Below are positions 33,500 to 43,637 of a stretch of 64,000 nucleotides of DNA, in pieces. Source of the DNA: Paeniglutamicibacter kerguelensis (GTDB lineage Bacteria; Actinomycetota; Actinomycetes; Actinomycetales; Micrococcaceae); the NCBI RefSeq assembly GCF_017876535.1, contig NZ_JAGIOF010000001.1:992001-1056000 (forward strand), written 5' to 3'. The notes below the pieces were generated by a model. It was not told the origin of the DNA. It ran no database searches and saw only the letters and a list, made by a program, of their open reading frames with translations. Position 1 is the first letter of the stretch, and each line of letters opens with the position of its first letter. Position numbers and translations under genes: made by a program.

Positions 33500-35140
33500 G
33501 TGACTCCTGAAGAACTCTCCACAGCCATTTCCGCTTGCCTCCGCGACGCTGTCGACGCTGGCCAGATTTCCGTTGAAGTACCCGAGATTGTGCGTGTGGA
33601 GCGACCGAAGAGTCGCGAGCACGGCGATTGGGCCACCAACATCGCCCTGCAGCTGGGCAAGAAGGCCGGGATGAACCCGCGCGACTTCGCCCAGATCCTT
33701 GCCACGCGCCTGGCAGACGCCAGCGGCGTCGCCAAGGTTGACATCGCCGGTCCTGGCTTCCTGAACATCACCCTCGAGGCCGGTGCCGCGGGCGAGCTCG
33801 CCAAGACCATCGTCGAGGCCGGTGCCGCCTACGGCACCAACGAGGCCCTGGTCGGCCACAACATCAACATGGAGTTCGTCTCCGCGAACCCGACCGGCCC
33901 GCTGCACATCGGCCACACCCGCTGGGCCGCCTTGGGCGACTCGATCGCACGCGTGCTCAAGGCCAGCGGCGCAACCGTCACTTCCGAGTACTACATCAAC
34001 GACGCCGGCAACCAGATGAACATCTTTGCCCTCTCCGTCTACAACCGCCTGCACGGCCTGCCGGTGCCGGAGGGCGGCTACCCGGGCGAGTACATCAAGG
34101 AGCTGTCCCACGCCGTTACCTCGGCGCACCCGGACATCCGCATGCTCACCAAGGAAGCGGCCCTGCCGATCATCCGCCACGCCGCCTACGTGGCGCAGAT
34201 GGCCGACATCAAGGAGACGCTGAACGACTTCGGCGTCGAGTTCGACGTGTTCTTCTCCGAGGAGGAGCTGCATGCCGGGGGCGCCGTCGAGGACGCCGTG
34301 GCACGCCTGCGCGAACAGGGACACATCGACGACACCGACGGCGCCGTGTGGCTGCGCACCACGGACTTCGGCGACGACAAGGACCGCGTGCTGATCCGTG
34401 CCAACGGCGAGCCCACCTACTTCGCCGCCGACGCCGCCTACTACCTTTCCAAGAAGGACCGCGGCTATTCCGAGAAGATCTACCTGCTCGGTGCCGACCA
34501 CCACGGCTACGTCAAGCGCCTGGAGGCCATTGCCGCCGCCGCGGGCGACGACCCGAAGGTCAACATCGAGGTGCTGATCGGCCAGCTGATCTCCGTGAAC
34601 GGCGCCCGCCTGTCCAAACGCGCCGGCAACATCATCGAGCTGCGCGACTTGATCAACTGGCTCGGCGCCGACGCGCTGCGCTACTCGCTGGGCCGCTACC
34701 CGGCCGATTCGCCGATGACGATCGACCCGGCGCAGCTGAAGAAGAACACCAACGACAACCCCGTGTTCTACGTCCAGTACGCCCACGCGCGCTCGGCCGC
34801 AGCGGCCCGCAACGCCGTCGAGAAGGGTGTCACCCGCACCGACTTCGATGCAACGCTGCTGACCCACGAAACCGAAAACGACCTGCTGGCCGCGCTCGGG
34901 CAGTTCCCGTCCGTGGTCGCCCAGGCCGCGACGCACCGCGAGCCGCACCGCGTGGCCCGCCACATCGAGCTGCTCGCCGGCGCCTACCACTCCTGGTACG
35001 CCGCCTGCCGCGTCACCCCGATCGGCGACGAGCCGGTCGAGGCCATCCACCGCACCCGACTATGGCTGAACGACGCCACCACCCAGGTCCTGGCCAACGG
35101 CCTTGGCCTGCTGGGCGTGTCCGCGCCGGAGAAGATGTAA
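33500..35140 (+). CDS. argS: Arginyl-tRNA synthetase
   Basis: A 546-residue class I synthetase starting at GTG. It has the N-terminal Add-1 domain (recognising the tRNA D-loop), the HIGH motif as PTGPLHIGHTRWAALGDSI (about residues 131-150), the KMSKS-like loop NGARLSKRAGNIIEL, and the C-terminal DALR anticodon-binding domain (FYVQYAHARSAAAARNAVE). It charges tRNA-Arg in the cytoplasm. It heads a row of plus-strand amino-acid genes; lysA starts four bases after its stop codon, the argS-lysA pairing known in other actinobacteria. Confidence 0.97.
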   Translation: MTPEELSTAISACLRDAVDAGQISVEVPEIVRVERPKSREHGDWATNIALQLGKKAGMNPRDFAQILATRLADASGVAKVDIAGPGFLNITLEAGAAGELAKTIVEAGAAYGTNEALVGHNINMEFVSANPTGPLHIGHTRWAALGDSIARVLKASGATVTSEYYINDAGNQMNIFALSVYNRLHGLPVPEGGYPGEYIKELSHAVTSAHPDIRMLTKEAALPIIRHAAYVAQMADIKETLNDFGVEFDVFFSEEELHAGGAVEDAVARLREQGHIDDTDGAVWLRTTDFGDDKDRVLIRANGEPTYFAADAAYYLSKKDRGYSEKIYLLGADHHGYVKRLEAIAAAAGDDPKVNIEVLIGQLISVNGARLSKRAGNIIELRDLINWLGADALRYSLGRYPADSPMTIDPAQLKKNTNDNPVFYVQYAHARSAAAARNAVEKGVTRTDFDATLLTHETENDLLAALGQFPSVVAQAATHREPHRVARHIELLAGAYHSWYAACRVTPIGDEPVEAIHRTRLWLNDATTQVLANGLGLLGVSAPEKM

Positions 35141-35144
35141 TCAC

Positions 35145-36566
35145 ATGGCTTTTTCCCCCCTTGCACCCCAGTGGCTGTCCTTCCCCGAGGACGCCAACGC
35201 CCTGCGCCCCATCGAGTGGGCCGCGGGCGTGGCCCGTACTGCCGGCGGGGAACTGGCCGTCCAGGGCCTGCCGGTCTCGGAACTCGCCAAGGAGTTCGGC
35301 ACCCCGCTGTTCGTGCTTGACGAAAACGACTTCCGGGCCCGAGCCCGCGGATTCAAGCAGGCATTCGACGCCGCCTTTGCCGAGTTGTGCGGCGGCGTGG
35401 ATGTCTACTACGCCGGCAAGGCGTTCCTGAGCACCGAGGTGGCCCGCTGGGTCACCGCCGAGGGCCTGCGCCTGGACACCTGCTCCGGCGGCGAAATGGC
35501 GGTCGCCCGCGTGGCCGGCGTGCCCGCGGAGAACCTCTCGCTGCACGGCAACAACAAATCGGTCACCGAGATCAGCACGGCAATCGAGGCGGGCCTGGGC
35601 CGCATCGTCGTCGACTCGCTCGACGAGCTCGAGCGCGTCGCGGTGCTGGCCCGGGGAACCGGCAAGCGCGCCAACGTCATGCTGCGGCTGACCCCCGGCG
35701 TGCACGCCAGCACCCACGAGTTCATCGCCACCGCGCACGAGGACCAGAAGTTCGGGCTCTCCATGATCCCGGTGGGCGGGGACGTTTCCCCGGCCGCCGC
35801 GGCCGTCAGCTTTGCGCTGGAGCACGAGGAGCTGAACCTGCTGGGCCTGCACGCCCACATCGGCTCCCAGATCTTCGAGGCCGAGGGCTTTGCCCTGGCC
35901 GCGCAGAAGATGCTCGGCTTCCTGGCCGGGATCAAGGAAATCCACGGCGTGGAACTCCCGGAACTGGACCTGGGCGGCGGCTACGGCATTGCCTACACCG
36001 AGGTTGACACCCCGAGCGCCCCGGCAACGCTTGCGGCCGCCATGGCCAAGGTCGTCGGCGAAACCGCCCTCGAGCTGGGCATCGCCGTGCCGCGCATCTC
36101 CATCGAACCGGGCCGCGCCATTGCCGGCACCTCCACCTTCACCCTCTACGAGGCCGGCGTGCGCAAGAGCGTCCAGGTGGAGACCGGGGACGGCACCCTG
36201 GTGCCGCGCCGCTACGTTTCGGTCGACGGCGGCATGAGCGACAACGCCCGCCCGGTGCTCTACGACGCCGACTACACCGCCGTGCTGGCGTCCCGTGTGA
36301 CGGCAAGTGAACCGATTATTTCCCGCGTGGTTGGCAAACACTGCGAGTCCGGTGACATAGTCGTAAGGGACGTTTACCTGCCCGAGGATGTTGCCGCCGG
36401 CGATCTGCTCGCCGTACCGGGAACCGGGGCGTACTGCTGGGCATTGGCCAGCAACTACAACTACCTGGGCCGCCCGGCCGTCGTTGCGGTGCGGGACGGT
36501 GCCGCACGCGCCATCATCCGCAGGGAAACCGAAGCCGATCTGTTGGCCCGCGACTTGGGAGCATAG
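35145..36566 (+). CDS. lysA: Diaminopimelate decarboxylase
   Basis: A 473-residue fold-type III PLP enzyme. The PLP lysine is in DVYYAGKAFLSTEVARWV (about residue 91). Further marks are LHGNNKSVTEI, HAHIGSQIFEAEGF, LDLGGGYGIAYTE, EPGRAIAGTSTFTLYE and the active-site CESGDIVVRDVYLPE. It performs the last step of lysine synthesis, turning meso-diaminopimelate into lysine and CO2. The start at 35145 is four bases after the argS stop. Eight bases separate it from hom, so argS-lysA-hom-thrC-thrB is likely one transcript. Confidence 0.97.
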   Translation: MAFSPLAPQWLSFPEDANALRPIEWAAGVARTAGGELAVQGLPVSELAKEFGTPLFVLDENDFRARARGFKQAFDAAFAELCGGVDVYYAGKAFLSTEVARWVTAEGLRLDTCSGGEMAVARVAGVPAENLSLHGNNKSVTEISTAIEAGLGRIVVDSLDELERVAVLARGTGKRANVMLRLTPGVHASTHEFIATAHEDQKFGLSMIPVGGDVSPAAAAVSFALEHEELNLLGLHAHIGSQIFEAEGFALAAQKMLGFLAGIKEIHGVELPELDLGGGYGIAYTEVDTPSAPATLAAAMAKVVGETALELGIAVPRISIEPGRAIAGTSTFTLYEAGVRKSVQVETGDGTLVPRRYVSVDGGMSDNARPVLYDADYTAVLASRVTASEPIISRVVGKHCESGDIVVRDVYLPEDVAAGDLLAVPGTGAYCWALASNYNYLGRPAVVAVRDGAARAIIRRETEADLLARDLGA

Positions 36567-36574
36567 TTAGAAAC

Positions 36575-37861
36575 GTGAAGACACTGAAGGTGGCCCTGCT
36601 CGGCTGCGGCAACGTGGGTGCCCAGGTGGCACGCATCCTGCTGGAAGACGCATCGGTGCTTGCCGACCGCGCAGGGGCAAAACTCGAATTGACGGGCATT
36701 GCAGTACGCAATGTAGCAACCCAGCGCGACGGGCAGATTCCCGCCGAGCTGTTCACCACCGACTCGGCCGCCCTGGTCGACGACGCGGACATCGTCATCG
36801 AGCTGCTCGGCGGCCTCGAGCCCGCCGGCGAGCTGATCGGCCGCGCACTGAGCCGCGGCGCCTCGGTCATCACCGGAAACAAGGCGCTGCTGGCGGCCCG
36901 CGGTGCGGAACTGAGCGCCCTGGCCTTCGCCAACGACGCCCAGCTACGCTACGAGGCAGCCGTCGCCGGCGCCATCCCGATCCTGCGCCCGATCTCCGAC
37001 TCGCTCTCCGGCGACCGGATCACCAAGGTCATGGGCATCGTCAACGGCACCACCAACTTCATCCTCGACGCCATGGACACCACCGGCGCCCAGTTCGACG
37101 ACGTGCTCGCCGAGGCCCAGGCCCTGGGTTACGCCGAGGCGGACCCGACGGCCGACGTCGAGGGGCACGATGCCGCGGCCAAGGCCGCGATCCTCGCCTC
37201 GCTGGCCTTCCACACCGATTTCGCCCTGGAAAACGTGTACTGCGAAGGCATCTCGAAGATCACCGCCGGCGACGTGGCTGCCGCCAAGGACGCCGGAATG
37301 GTCATCAAGCTGCTGGCCATCGCCGAACGCGGCGAGAACGGCATCGGCGTGCGCGTGCACCCGACGCTGCTGCCCCGCACTCACCCGCTGGCCGCCGTGC
37401 ACGGCGCGTTCAACGCGGTCTTCGTCGAGGCGGAAAACGCCGGCGAACTGATGTTCTACGGCCGCGGCGCCGGCGGATCGCCGACCGCCTCCGCGGTGCT
37501 GGGCGACACCGTCGCCGTGGCACGCCGCGTGGTTTCCGGCGGCCCGCTGCCGGCCATCGCCACCCAACAGTCCGTGCAGGTCATGGACTTCGCGCAGGCC
37601 GCCACCAGCTACGCCATCGGCCTGCGGGTCTCCGACGAACCGGGCGTGCTTGCCTCGATCGCCTCGATCTTTGCCACGAACGGCGTCTCCATCGAGGCCC
37701 TGCGCCAGACCGTGAACCGGGACTCGGCGCCTGCTGTCGCCGAGCTGCGCATCGTCACCCACCGCTCCACCGAATCCGCCCTCTCCGCCACCGTTGCGGC
37801 AGTGGCGGAGTTGGCTGCCGTCCAAGAAGTAATCTCTGTCCTGCGAGTTGAAGGAAACTAA
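36575..37861 (+). CDS. hom: Homoserine dehydrogenase
   Basis: A 428-residue enzyme starting at GTG. The NAD(P)-binding loop is LLGCGNVGAQVARILLED, followed by GGLEPAGELIGRALSRGASV and the catalytic-domain motif GIVNGTTNFILDAMDTTGAQ with EADPTADVEGHDAAAKA. The C-terminal 80 residues are an ACT regulatory domain (YAIGLRVSDEPGVLASIASI), consistent with threonine feedback. It reduces aspartate semialdehyde to homoserine, the branch leading to threonine and methionine. thrC starts one base after its stop codon. Confidence 0.97.
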   Translation: MKTLKVALLGCGNVGAQVARILLEDASVLADRAGAKLELTGIAVRNVATQRDGQIPAELFTTDSAALVDDADIVIELLGGLEPAGELIGRALSRGASVITGNKALLAARGAELSALAFANDAQLRYEAAVAGAIPILRPISDSLSGDRITKVMGIVNGTTNFILDAMDTTGAQFDDVLAEAQALGYAEADPTADVEGHDAAAKAAILASLAFHTDFALENVYCEGISKITAGDVAAAKDAGMVIKLLAIAERGENGIGVRVHPTLLPRTHPLAAVHGAFNAVFVEAENAGELMFYGRGAGGSPTASAVLGDTVAVARRVVSGGPLPAIATQQSVQVMDFAQAATSYAIGLRVSDEPGVLASIASIFATNGVSIEALRQTVNRDSAPAVAELRIVTHRSTESALSATVAAVAELAAVQEVISVLRVEGN

Positions 37862-38962
37862 GTGGCCCACCAGTGGCGCGGAGTCATCCGCGAATACGCC
37901 GACCGCCTGCCCGTTGACGAAAACACCAAGATCGTCACCCTCGGCGAGGGCGGAACACCCCTGGTGTTCGCCCCGGCGCTGAGTGAACTTACCGGTTCAA
38001 CCGTCTACCTGAAGGTCGAGGGCATGAACCCGACCGGGTCCTTCAAGGACCGCGGCATGACCATGGCCATGACCGCCGCCGTTGCGGCCGGCGCCAAGGC
38101 CGTTGTCTGCGCCTCCACCGGCAACACCTCGGCCTCCGCCGCCGCCTACGCAACCCAGGCCGGCCTCAAGTGCGCCGTGCTGGTCCCGGACGGAAAGATC
38201 TCCATGGGCAAGATGTCCCAGGCGATCGCCCACGGCGCGGACATCATCCAGATCGACGGCAACTTCGACAACTGCCTCGAGGTCGCCCGCAAGCTGAGCG
38301 AAAACTACCCGGTGTTCCTGGTGAACTCGGTGAACCCGGCACGCATCGAGGGCCAGAAGACCGGCGCGTTTGAGGTTGTCGACTACCTGGGCGACGCCCC
38401 GGACTACCACGTGCTGCCGGTGGGCAACGCGGGCAACATCACCGCCTACTGGAAGGGCTACAAGGAGTACTCCTCCGAGTACACCAACCAGGCCGGCGAC
38501 GTGCTCGCACCGGTGTCCACCAAGACCCCGATCATGTGGGGCTTCCAGGCCGCCGGCGCCGCACCCATCGTGCTGGGCCACCCGGTGACCGAGCCGGATA
38601 CCATCGCCACCGCCATCCGCATCGGCAACCCCGCATCCTGGAAGCAGGCCGAGGAGGCCCGCGACGAGTCCGGCGGAATCATCGACTCGGTGACCGACGA
38701 GGAAATCCTCGCGGCCCACCGCTGGCTCTCCTCCCGCGAGGGCGTCTTCGTGGAGCCGGGCTCCGCGGCGGGAGTCGCCGGGTTGATCAAGCACCACGCC
38801 GCGGGCGACGTGCCAACGGGCAAGACCATCGTGATCACCGTGACCGGCCACGGCCTGAAGGACCCGGACTGGGCCCTGAAGACCGCAGACGGTTCCGAGG
38901 TTTCACCGACCAAGGTCGAATTCGATGTTGTCGCCGTAGCCGGCGCACTCGGCCTTGCCTAA
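37862..38962 (+). CDS. thrC: Threonine synthase
   Basis: A 366-residue PLP enzyme starting at GTG immediately after hom. The PLP lysine is K61 in [18 protein letters not shown], the phosphate loop is [19 protein letters not shown], and other blocks are [15 protein letters not shown] and [19 protein letters not shown]. It converts phosphohomoserine to threonine. Length and motif layout match the short (class II-type) actinobacterial enzyme. It lies between hom and thrB in the expected pathway cluster. Confidence 0.97.
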   Translation: MAHQWRGVIREYADRLPVDENTKIVTLGEGGTPLVFAPALSELTGSTVYLKVEGMNPTGSFKDRGMTMAMTAAVAAGAKAVVCASTGNTSASAAAYATQAGLKCAVLVPDGKISMGKMSQAIAHGADIIQIDGNFDNCLEVARKLSENYPVFLVNSVNPARIEGQKTGAFEVVDYLGDAPDYHVLPVGNAGNITAYWKGYKEYSSEYTNQAGDVLAPVSTKTPIMWGFQAAGAAPIVLGHPVTEPDTIATAIRIGNPASWKQAEEARDESGGIIDSVTDEEILAAHRWLSSREGVFVEPGSAAGVAGLIKHHAAGDVPTGKTIVITVTGHGLKDPDWALKTADGSEVSPTKVEFDVVAVAGALGLA

Positions 38963-38991
38963 ACGCAATTCACCAAGGGAATAAACGCAAC

Positions 38992-39939
38992 ATGGCGCAA
39001 ATACAGGCCGGACAGACCATTGCCGTGCACGTGCCGGCAACGACGGCCAACCTGGGGCCGGGCTTCGACGTGTTGGGCATGGCGTTGTCGGTGTTCGACA
39101 CGCTGGTGGTCCACACGCTTGCGGAGCCCGGGGTCGTGGTCCGGATGACGGGGGAGGGCGCGGAGTCGCTGCCCACCGACGAGACCCACCTGATCGCCAA
39201 GACCATCCTGGAACGCTGGGCCGAGCTCGGCTACGAGGCCTGCGGCCTGCGCCTTGAAGCGACAAACCGCATTCCCCACGGCCGCGGCATGGGCTCCAGC
39301 GCCGCTGCCATGGTCAGTGCGTTGGCGGCAGCCAACGCACTGCTTCCCGCCGACGCGCAGGAGGGCCTGGAGGAAATCTTCCAGGCCGCCGCGCGCTGGG
39401 AAGGCCACCCGGACAACGTGGCCCCGGCCATCTTCGGGGGGCTCACTCTGTCCTGGGTTGCCGGGAGCGGATTCGGCACCCTCAACGGGGTGCTGCACGA
39501 ATCGATCGTCCCGGTCATTGCCATTCCGGACGTCGAACTTTCCACCCATGCGGCCCGCGGCCTGCTGCCGGAGACGGTTCCGCATGCAGTTGCCGCCGCA
39601 AACGGCGGGCGCGTGGGGCTATTGATCCACGCATTGGCCCACGAGCCAAGCGCGTTGCTGCTTGGAACCGAGGACTTCCTGCACCAGTCGTTCAGGGCCC
39701 CGGCCATGGCCCCGAGCGCCGCACTGATCACACACCTGCGGGCCCTTGGCCACGCGGCGGTCGTATCGGGTGCCGGTCCCACGGTGTTGGTGCTGTGTGC
39801 GGGGAACGAGGAGGCCGAGGCCGTGGCGCGGGCCATCGCGGGACATGCCGCGGATCACCGCGAAACTTCTTGGCGTGTCCAGATTCCGTCTGTGCCGCAA
39901 AGCGGTGTTAGAGTAGAAGTGCTTAGCACAAGTCCCTAA
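38992..39939 (+). CDS. thrB: Homoserine kinase
   Basis: A 315-residue GHMP kinase. It opens with VHVPATTANLGPGFDVLGMA, has the ATP loop IPHGRGMGSSAAAMVSALAA and the C-terminal motif GAGPTVLVLCAGNEEAE. It phosphorylates homoserine to supply ThrC. The ATG at 38992 follows AAGGGA. The longer open frame to 38536 overlaps thrC in another frame and was rejected. It ends the threonine cluster 29 bases after thrC begins its own 3' spacer. Confidence 0.96.
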   Translation: MAQIQAGQTIAVHVPATTANLGPGFDVLGMALSVFDTLVVHTLAEPGVVVRMTGEGAESLPTDETHLIAKTILERWAELGYEACGLRLEATNRIPHGRGMGSSAAAMVSALAAANALLPADAQEGLEEIFQAAARWEGHPDNVAPAIFGGLTLSWVAGSGFGTLNGVLHESIVPVIAIPDVELSTHAARGLLPETVPHAVAAANGGRVGLLIHALAHEPSALLLGTEDFLHQSFRAPAMAPSAALITHLRALGHAAVVSGAGPTVLVLCAGNEEAEAVARAIAGHAADHRETSWRVQIPSVPQSGVRVEVLSTSP

Positions 39940-40253
39940 AAGAACCATCCCAGATCTTGGGAATGATTCATTGCGTTTAGTGCAATCGTCGATCGCCGCG
40001 TTTTCGCGGCGCCTGACCGCCGCCAAACCACTTTTAGCCAGGCGCGCAAGCACCCTCACACCATCCGATTGAGTTCATCGTCTTTGATGGGCATCCAATC
40101 CTTTGATGTGTCCCACGCAAGATCGACCGAGGTATTGGCCTTCACCGGGTCCATGCACGGTTCAACCTTTTCCGCATCTGACGCGGGCAAAGGGCAGTCA
40201 AACGTTGCGGATCTCTCTGATGCGATCCGCCCGACGAGGGGGAAGGAACCTTC
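39940..40253 (+). promoter_or_regulatory. Long rho leader region
   Basis: Just over 310 bases between thrB and rho without a gene. GCCGCG (39995-40000) and CGCGGC (40005-40010) form a hairpin with a TTTT loop, probably closing the thrB transcript. The remainder, C-rich and unstructured in part, is a plausible Rho-binding leader for autoregulation of rho; AGGGGGAAGGAA precedes the start. Confidence 0.45.
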
Positions 40254-42416
40254 GTGACCGAAACCACCAGCCTGAATGCAGGCGTGGAAGAAAACAACGC
40301 ATCCAAGGGCGGCGGACTTGCCGGCCTTAAGCTTGCACAATTGCAGGCGCTTGCGTCCCAGCTGGGTATCACCGGCGGATCCCGGATGCGCAAGAGCGAT
40401 CTTGTCACCGCGATTTCCAGCCACCAGCGCGGTGGCTCCGTAGCCGACCGCGATGCCAAGGCCAAGGCCAAGGCCGAACCGAAGGTGGAAGCGGCAGCGG
40501 AAACCAAGACAGAGGCCAAGGCCCCGGCCAAGCGCACCGCCAAGGCTGCCGCGGAAACCAAGACCGAAGCTCCGGCCGAGGCTTCAGAGGCGCCCGCCTC
40601 CGAGGACCGCGTACCGCGCCGCGGCCGCAGCCGTCGTGCCGAATCCACCGGAACCGTGGCCGCTCCGGCCGTGGCAACGGAAACCGCCGAGGTCGCCGAG
40701 GCGCCCGCCGCCGAGGAACGCGCACCGCGTCGCAACTCCCGCAACCGCCGCGCCGAGTCCGCTCCCAGCGCGCCCGCAGCCGAAGGCAAGCCTGCGGCGG
40801 CAACCGCCGAGACCGCCGAGTCCGCGACCGCCGTTGCAAGCGAGGGCGAGACCGCCGAGGGCACCCACGAGGGCCGCCCGGAGCGAAGCGAGCGCAACGA
40901 CCGCAACCGCAACCGCCGCGACCGCAACCGCAACCGCCGCGAGAGCAACGTTGAACAGGCCGAATCCGTGGAGGCCCCCGAGGCCGCCGAGGAAAAGGCC
41001 GTCGAAAAGCCTGCCGAGAAGGCCGAGGAGCGCGTGCGCGAGTCCGCCGAGGACCGCAACGCCAACCGCCGCGAGCGCAACCGCGAACGCAACGAACGCA
41101 ACCGCGAGCGCAACCGCGAACGCAACGAGCGTGGCGGCAACGAGCGCGGCAACGACCGTGGCGAACGCAATGAACGTGGCGATCGCAACGACCGCAATGA
41201 CCGTAACTCCCGCAACCGCCGCAACCGCAACCAGCCGGATGTCGACGACACCGAGATGAACGAGAACGACGTGCTGCTGCCCGTCGCCGGCATCTTGGAC
41301 GTGCTGGACAACTACGCGTTCATCCGCACCACCGGCTACCTTGCCGGCCCGAACGACGTCTACGTGACCCTGAACCAGGTCAAGAAGTACAACCTGCGCA
41401 AGGGCGACGCCGTCGTTGGTGCCATCCGTGCACCGCGCGAGAACGAGAACGCCAACACCCGCGCCAAGTTCAATGCCCTGGTGAAGCTGACGGCCATCAA
41501 CGGCAAGACCCCGGAAGAGAACGCCAACCGCGTTGACTTCTCCAAGCTGGTCCCGCTGTACCCGAAGGACCGCCTGCGCCTGGAGACCGACCCGAAGCTG
41601 GTCGGCCCGCGTGTCATCGACCTGGTTGCCCCGATCGGCAAGGGCCAGCGCGGCCTGATCGTTTCGCCGCCGAAGGCCGGCAAGACGCTGATCCTGCAGT
41701 CGATCGCGAACGCCATCACCATCAACAACCCCGAGGTCCACCTCATGATGGTGTTGGTTGACGAGCGTCCCGAAGAAGTCACCGACATGCAGCGCACCGT
41801 CAAGGGCGAGGTCATTGCCTCGACCTTCGACCGCCCGGCCGACGACCACACCACCGTCGCCGAGCTCGCCATCGAGCGCGCCAAGCGCCTGGTGGAAATG
41901 GGCATGGACGTCGTGGTCCTGCTGGACTCGATGACCCGCCTGGGCCGTGCGTACAACCTGGCGGCCCCGGCCTCCGGACGCATCCTCTCCGGCGGCGTCG
42001 ATTCCTCGGCGCTGTACCCGCCGAAGCGCTTCTTCGGTGCAGCCCGCAACATCGAAAACGGCGGCTCGCTGACCATCCTGGCCACCGCGCTCGTCGAGAC
42101 CGGTTCCAAGATGGACGAGGTCATCTTCGAGGAGTTCAAGGGCACCGGCAACATGGAACTCCGCCTGTCCCGCAAGCTCGCGGACAAGCGCATCTTCCCG
42201 GCCGTCGATGTCAACGAGTCGGGCACCCGCCGCGAAGAGAACCTGCTGTCCCCGGACGAGGTTCGCATCATGTGGCGCCTGCGCCGCGTGCTCTCGGGCC
42301 TCGACACGCAGCAGGCACTGGAAACCCTCACGGGCAAGATCCGCGAGACCTCCTCGAACGCCGAGTTCCTGATGCTCATCAACAAGACCACGCTGGGTTC
42401 CAAGAACGACGCCTAG
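40254..42416 (+). CDS. rho: Transcription termination factor Rho
   Basis: A 720-residue Rho, far longer than the 419 of E. coli. Residues 1-50 hold the Rho_N helix bundle (LKLAQLQALASQLGITGGSR). Residues about 65-335 are a low-complexity Ala/Glu/Lys then Arg/Asn-rich insertion, with repeats such as RERNRERNERNRERN. The RNA-binding cold-shock domain begins near LLPVAGILDVLDNYAFIRT. The ATPase has Walker A VSPPKAGKT (about 470-478), Walker B VVVLLDSMTRLGRA and the Q-loop region. Such insertions are typical of high-GC actinobacteria and alter RNA binding. Start is GTG after a strong AGGGGGAAGG site. Confidence 0.97.
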   Translation: MTETTSLNAGVEENNASKGGGLAGLKLAQLQALASQLGITGGSRMRKSDLVTAISSHQRGGSVADRDAKAKAKAEPKVEAAAETKTEAKAPAKRTAKAAAETKTEAPAEASEAPASEDRVPRRGRSRRAESTGTVAAPAVATETAEVAEAPAAEERAPRRNSRNRRAESAPSAPAAEGKPAAATAETAESATAVASEGETAEGTHEGRPERSERNDRNRNRRDRNRNRRESNVEQAESVEAPEAAEEKAVEKPAEKAEERVRESAEDRNANRRERNRERNERNRERNRERNERGGNERGNDRGERNERGDRNDRNDRNSRNRRNRNQPDVDDTEMNENDVLLPVAGILDVLDNYAFIRTTGYLAGPNDVYVTLNQVKKYNLRKGDAVVGAIRAPRENENANTRAKFNALVKLTAINGKTPEENANRVDFSKLVPLYPKDRLRLETDPKLVGPRVIDLVAPIGKGQRGLIVSPPKAGKTLILQSIANAITINNPEVHLMMVLVDERPEEVTDMQRTVKGEVIASTFDRPADDHTTVAELAIERAKRLVEMGMDVVVLLDSMTRLGRAYNLAAPASGRILSGGVDSSALYPPKRFFGAARNIENGGSLTILATALVETGSKMDEVIFEEFKGTGNMELRLSRKLADKRIFPAVDVNESGTRREENLLSPDEVRIMWRLRRVLSGLDTQQALETLTGKIRETSSNAEFLMLINKTTLGSKNDA

Positions 42417-42437
42417 CTACGCCATACGCCCGGTTTT

Positions 42438-42464
42438 GCCGTGCCCGCTTTTCGCGGGCACGGC
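42438..42464 (+). terminator. Hairpin after rho
   Basis: GCCGTGCCCGC (42438-42448) pairs perfectly with GCGGGCACGGC (42454-42464). No U-run follows; an outer CGCCCG/CGGGCG pair lengthens the stem region. Confidence 0.55.
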
Positions 42465-42548
42465 GGGATCGGGCGTCGGTCGTTAACACCGAATTCCCCC
42501 TTTCGTTCCTTAGAATGGAACCAGTCGTCGTGAAAGAAGTTGAAACCC

Positions 42549-43631
42549 ATGTTTGAGTCCGTCAAGGGACTACTCGATGAGCACGCTGCCCTGCAGGCCC
42601 AGCTCTCGGACCCCGCCGTTTACCAGGACCAGGGCCTTGCCCGCAAGCTCGGACGCCGCTCCGCCCAGCTCAACGGCATCGTCGAGGCGCACAAGCGCTG
42701 GAAGCAGATGACCGAGGACCTCGAGGCAGCCCGCGAAATGGCCGAGGAAGACCCGGACTTCGCCGACGAGGTCGCCGAGCTCGAGGAGGCCATGCCGGCA
42801 GCCGAGGAAAAGCTCCGCCGCCTGCTGATCCCGCGCGACCCCAACGATGCACGCGACGTCATCCTCGAGGTCAAGGGTGGCGAAGGCGGCGACGAGGCCG
42901 CGCTGTTCGCGGCGGATCTGCTGCGCATGTACACCCGCTACGCGGAAGCCAAGGGCTGGAAGACCGAGATGATCTCGTTCAACGAGTCGGACCTCGGCGG
43001 CTACAAGGACGCCCAGGTTGCCATCAAGGGTAAGTCGAACGACCCGGCTGAGGGCGTGTACGCGCACCTGAAGTTCGAGGGCGGCGTGCACCGAGTGCAG
43101 CGCGTGCCGCAGACCGAGTCCCAGGGACGCATCCACACCTCGGCCGCCGGCGTGTTGATCCTTCCCGAGGTCGACGAGCCCGAAGAGGTCGAGATCCACG
43201 CGAACGACCTGAAGATCGACGTGTACCGGTCCTCGGGCCCCGGCGGCCAGTCCGTGAACACCACCGACTCCGCGGTGCGCATCACCCACCTTCCCACGGG
43301 CATCGTGGTGGCAATGCAGAACGAGAAGTCGCAGCTGCAGAACCGCGAGGCGGGCATGCGCGTGCTGCGTTCGCGCATCCTTGCGCACCAGCAGGCAATC
43401 ATCGACGCGGAGAACTCCGACATCCGCAAGTCGCAGGTGCGCACCATGGACCGCTCCGAGCGCATCCGCACCTACAACTACCCCGAAAACCGCATCGCCG
43501 ACCACCGCACAGGGTACAAGGCCTACAACCTTGATGCGGTCATGAACGGCGACCTTGATCCGTTGATCAACTCCTGCATCGAAATGGACGAGCAGCAGCG
43601 TCTGGACGCCATCGGCGGGGACAAGGACTAA
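42549..43631 (+). CDS. prfA: Peptide chain release factor 1
   Basis: A 360-residue class I release factor starting [20 protein letters not shown]. The codon-recognition tripeptide of RF1 is the PxT in [19 protein letters not shown] (PQT), and the peptidyl-transfer motif is GGQ in [17 protein letters not shown] at about residue 231. It ends translation at UAA and UAG. The ATG at 42549 was preferred over one at 42540 because the family starts here. prmC, whose product methylates the GGQ glutamine, begins six bases after the stop codon. Confidence 0.97.
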   Translation: MFESVKGLLDEHAALQAQLSDPAVYQDQGLARKLGRRSAQLNGIVEAHKRWKQMTEDLEAAREMAEEDPDFADEVAELEEAMPAAEEKLRRLLIPRDPNDARDVILEVKGGEGGDEAALFAADLLRMYTRYAEAKGWKTEMISFNESDLGGYKDAQVAIKGKSNDPAEGVYAHLKFEGGVHRVQRVPQTESQGRIHTSAAGVLILPEVDEPEEVEIHANDLKIDVYRSSGPGGQSVNTTDSAVRITHLPTGIVVAMQNEKSQLQNREAGMRVLRSRILAHQQAIIDAENSDIRKSQVRTMDRSERIRTYNYPENRIADHRTGYKAYNLDAVMNGDLDPLINSCIEMDEQQRLDAIGGDKD

Positions 43632-43637
43632 ACAGCC

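Noticed and set aside
33386..35050. 554-residue minus-strand frame opposite argS
   Set aside because: Antisense shadow of argS; Val/Gly/Arg-rich composition and no family features.
38536..38991. Long N-terminal extension of thrB
   Set aside because: It overlaps thrC in another frame; homoserine kinases start at VHVPATTANLGPG, which matches the ATG at 38992.
40584..41849. Alanine/valine-rich minus-strand frame opposite rho, resembling a membrane protein
   Set aside because: Its hydrophobic look comes from reading the Arg/Asn/Glu repeat codons of rho in reverse.
42540..42548. Upstream ATG of prfA
   Set aside because: RF1 proteins begin at MFESV-like sequence; the three extra residues have no support.
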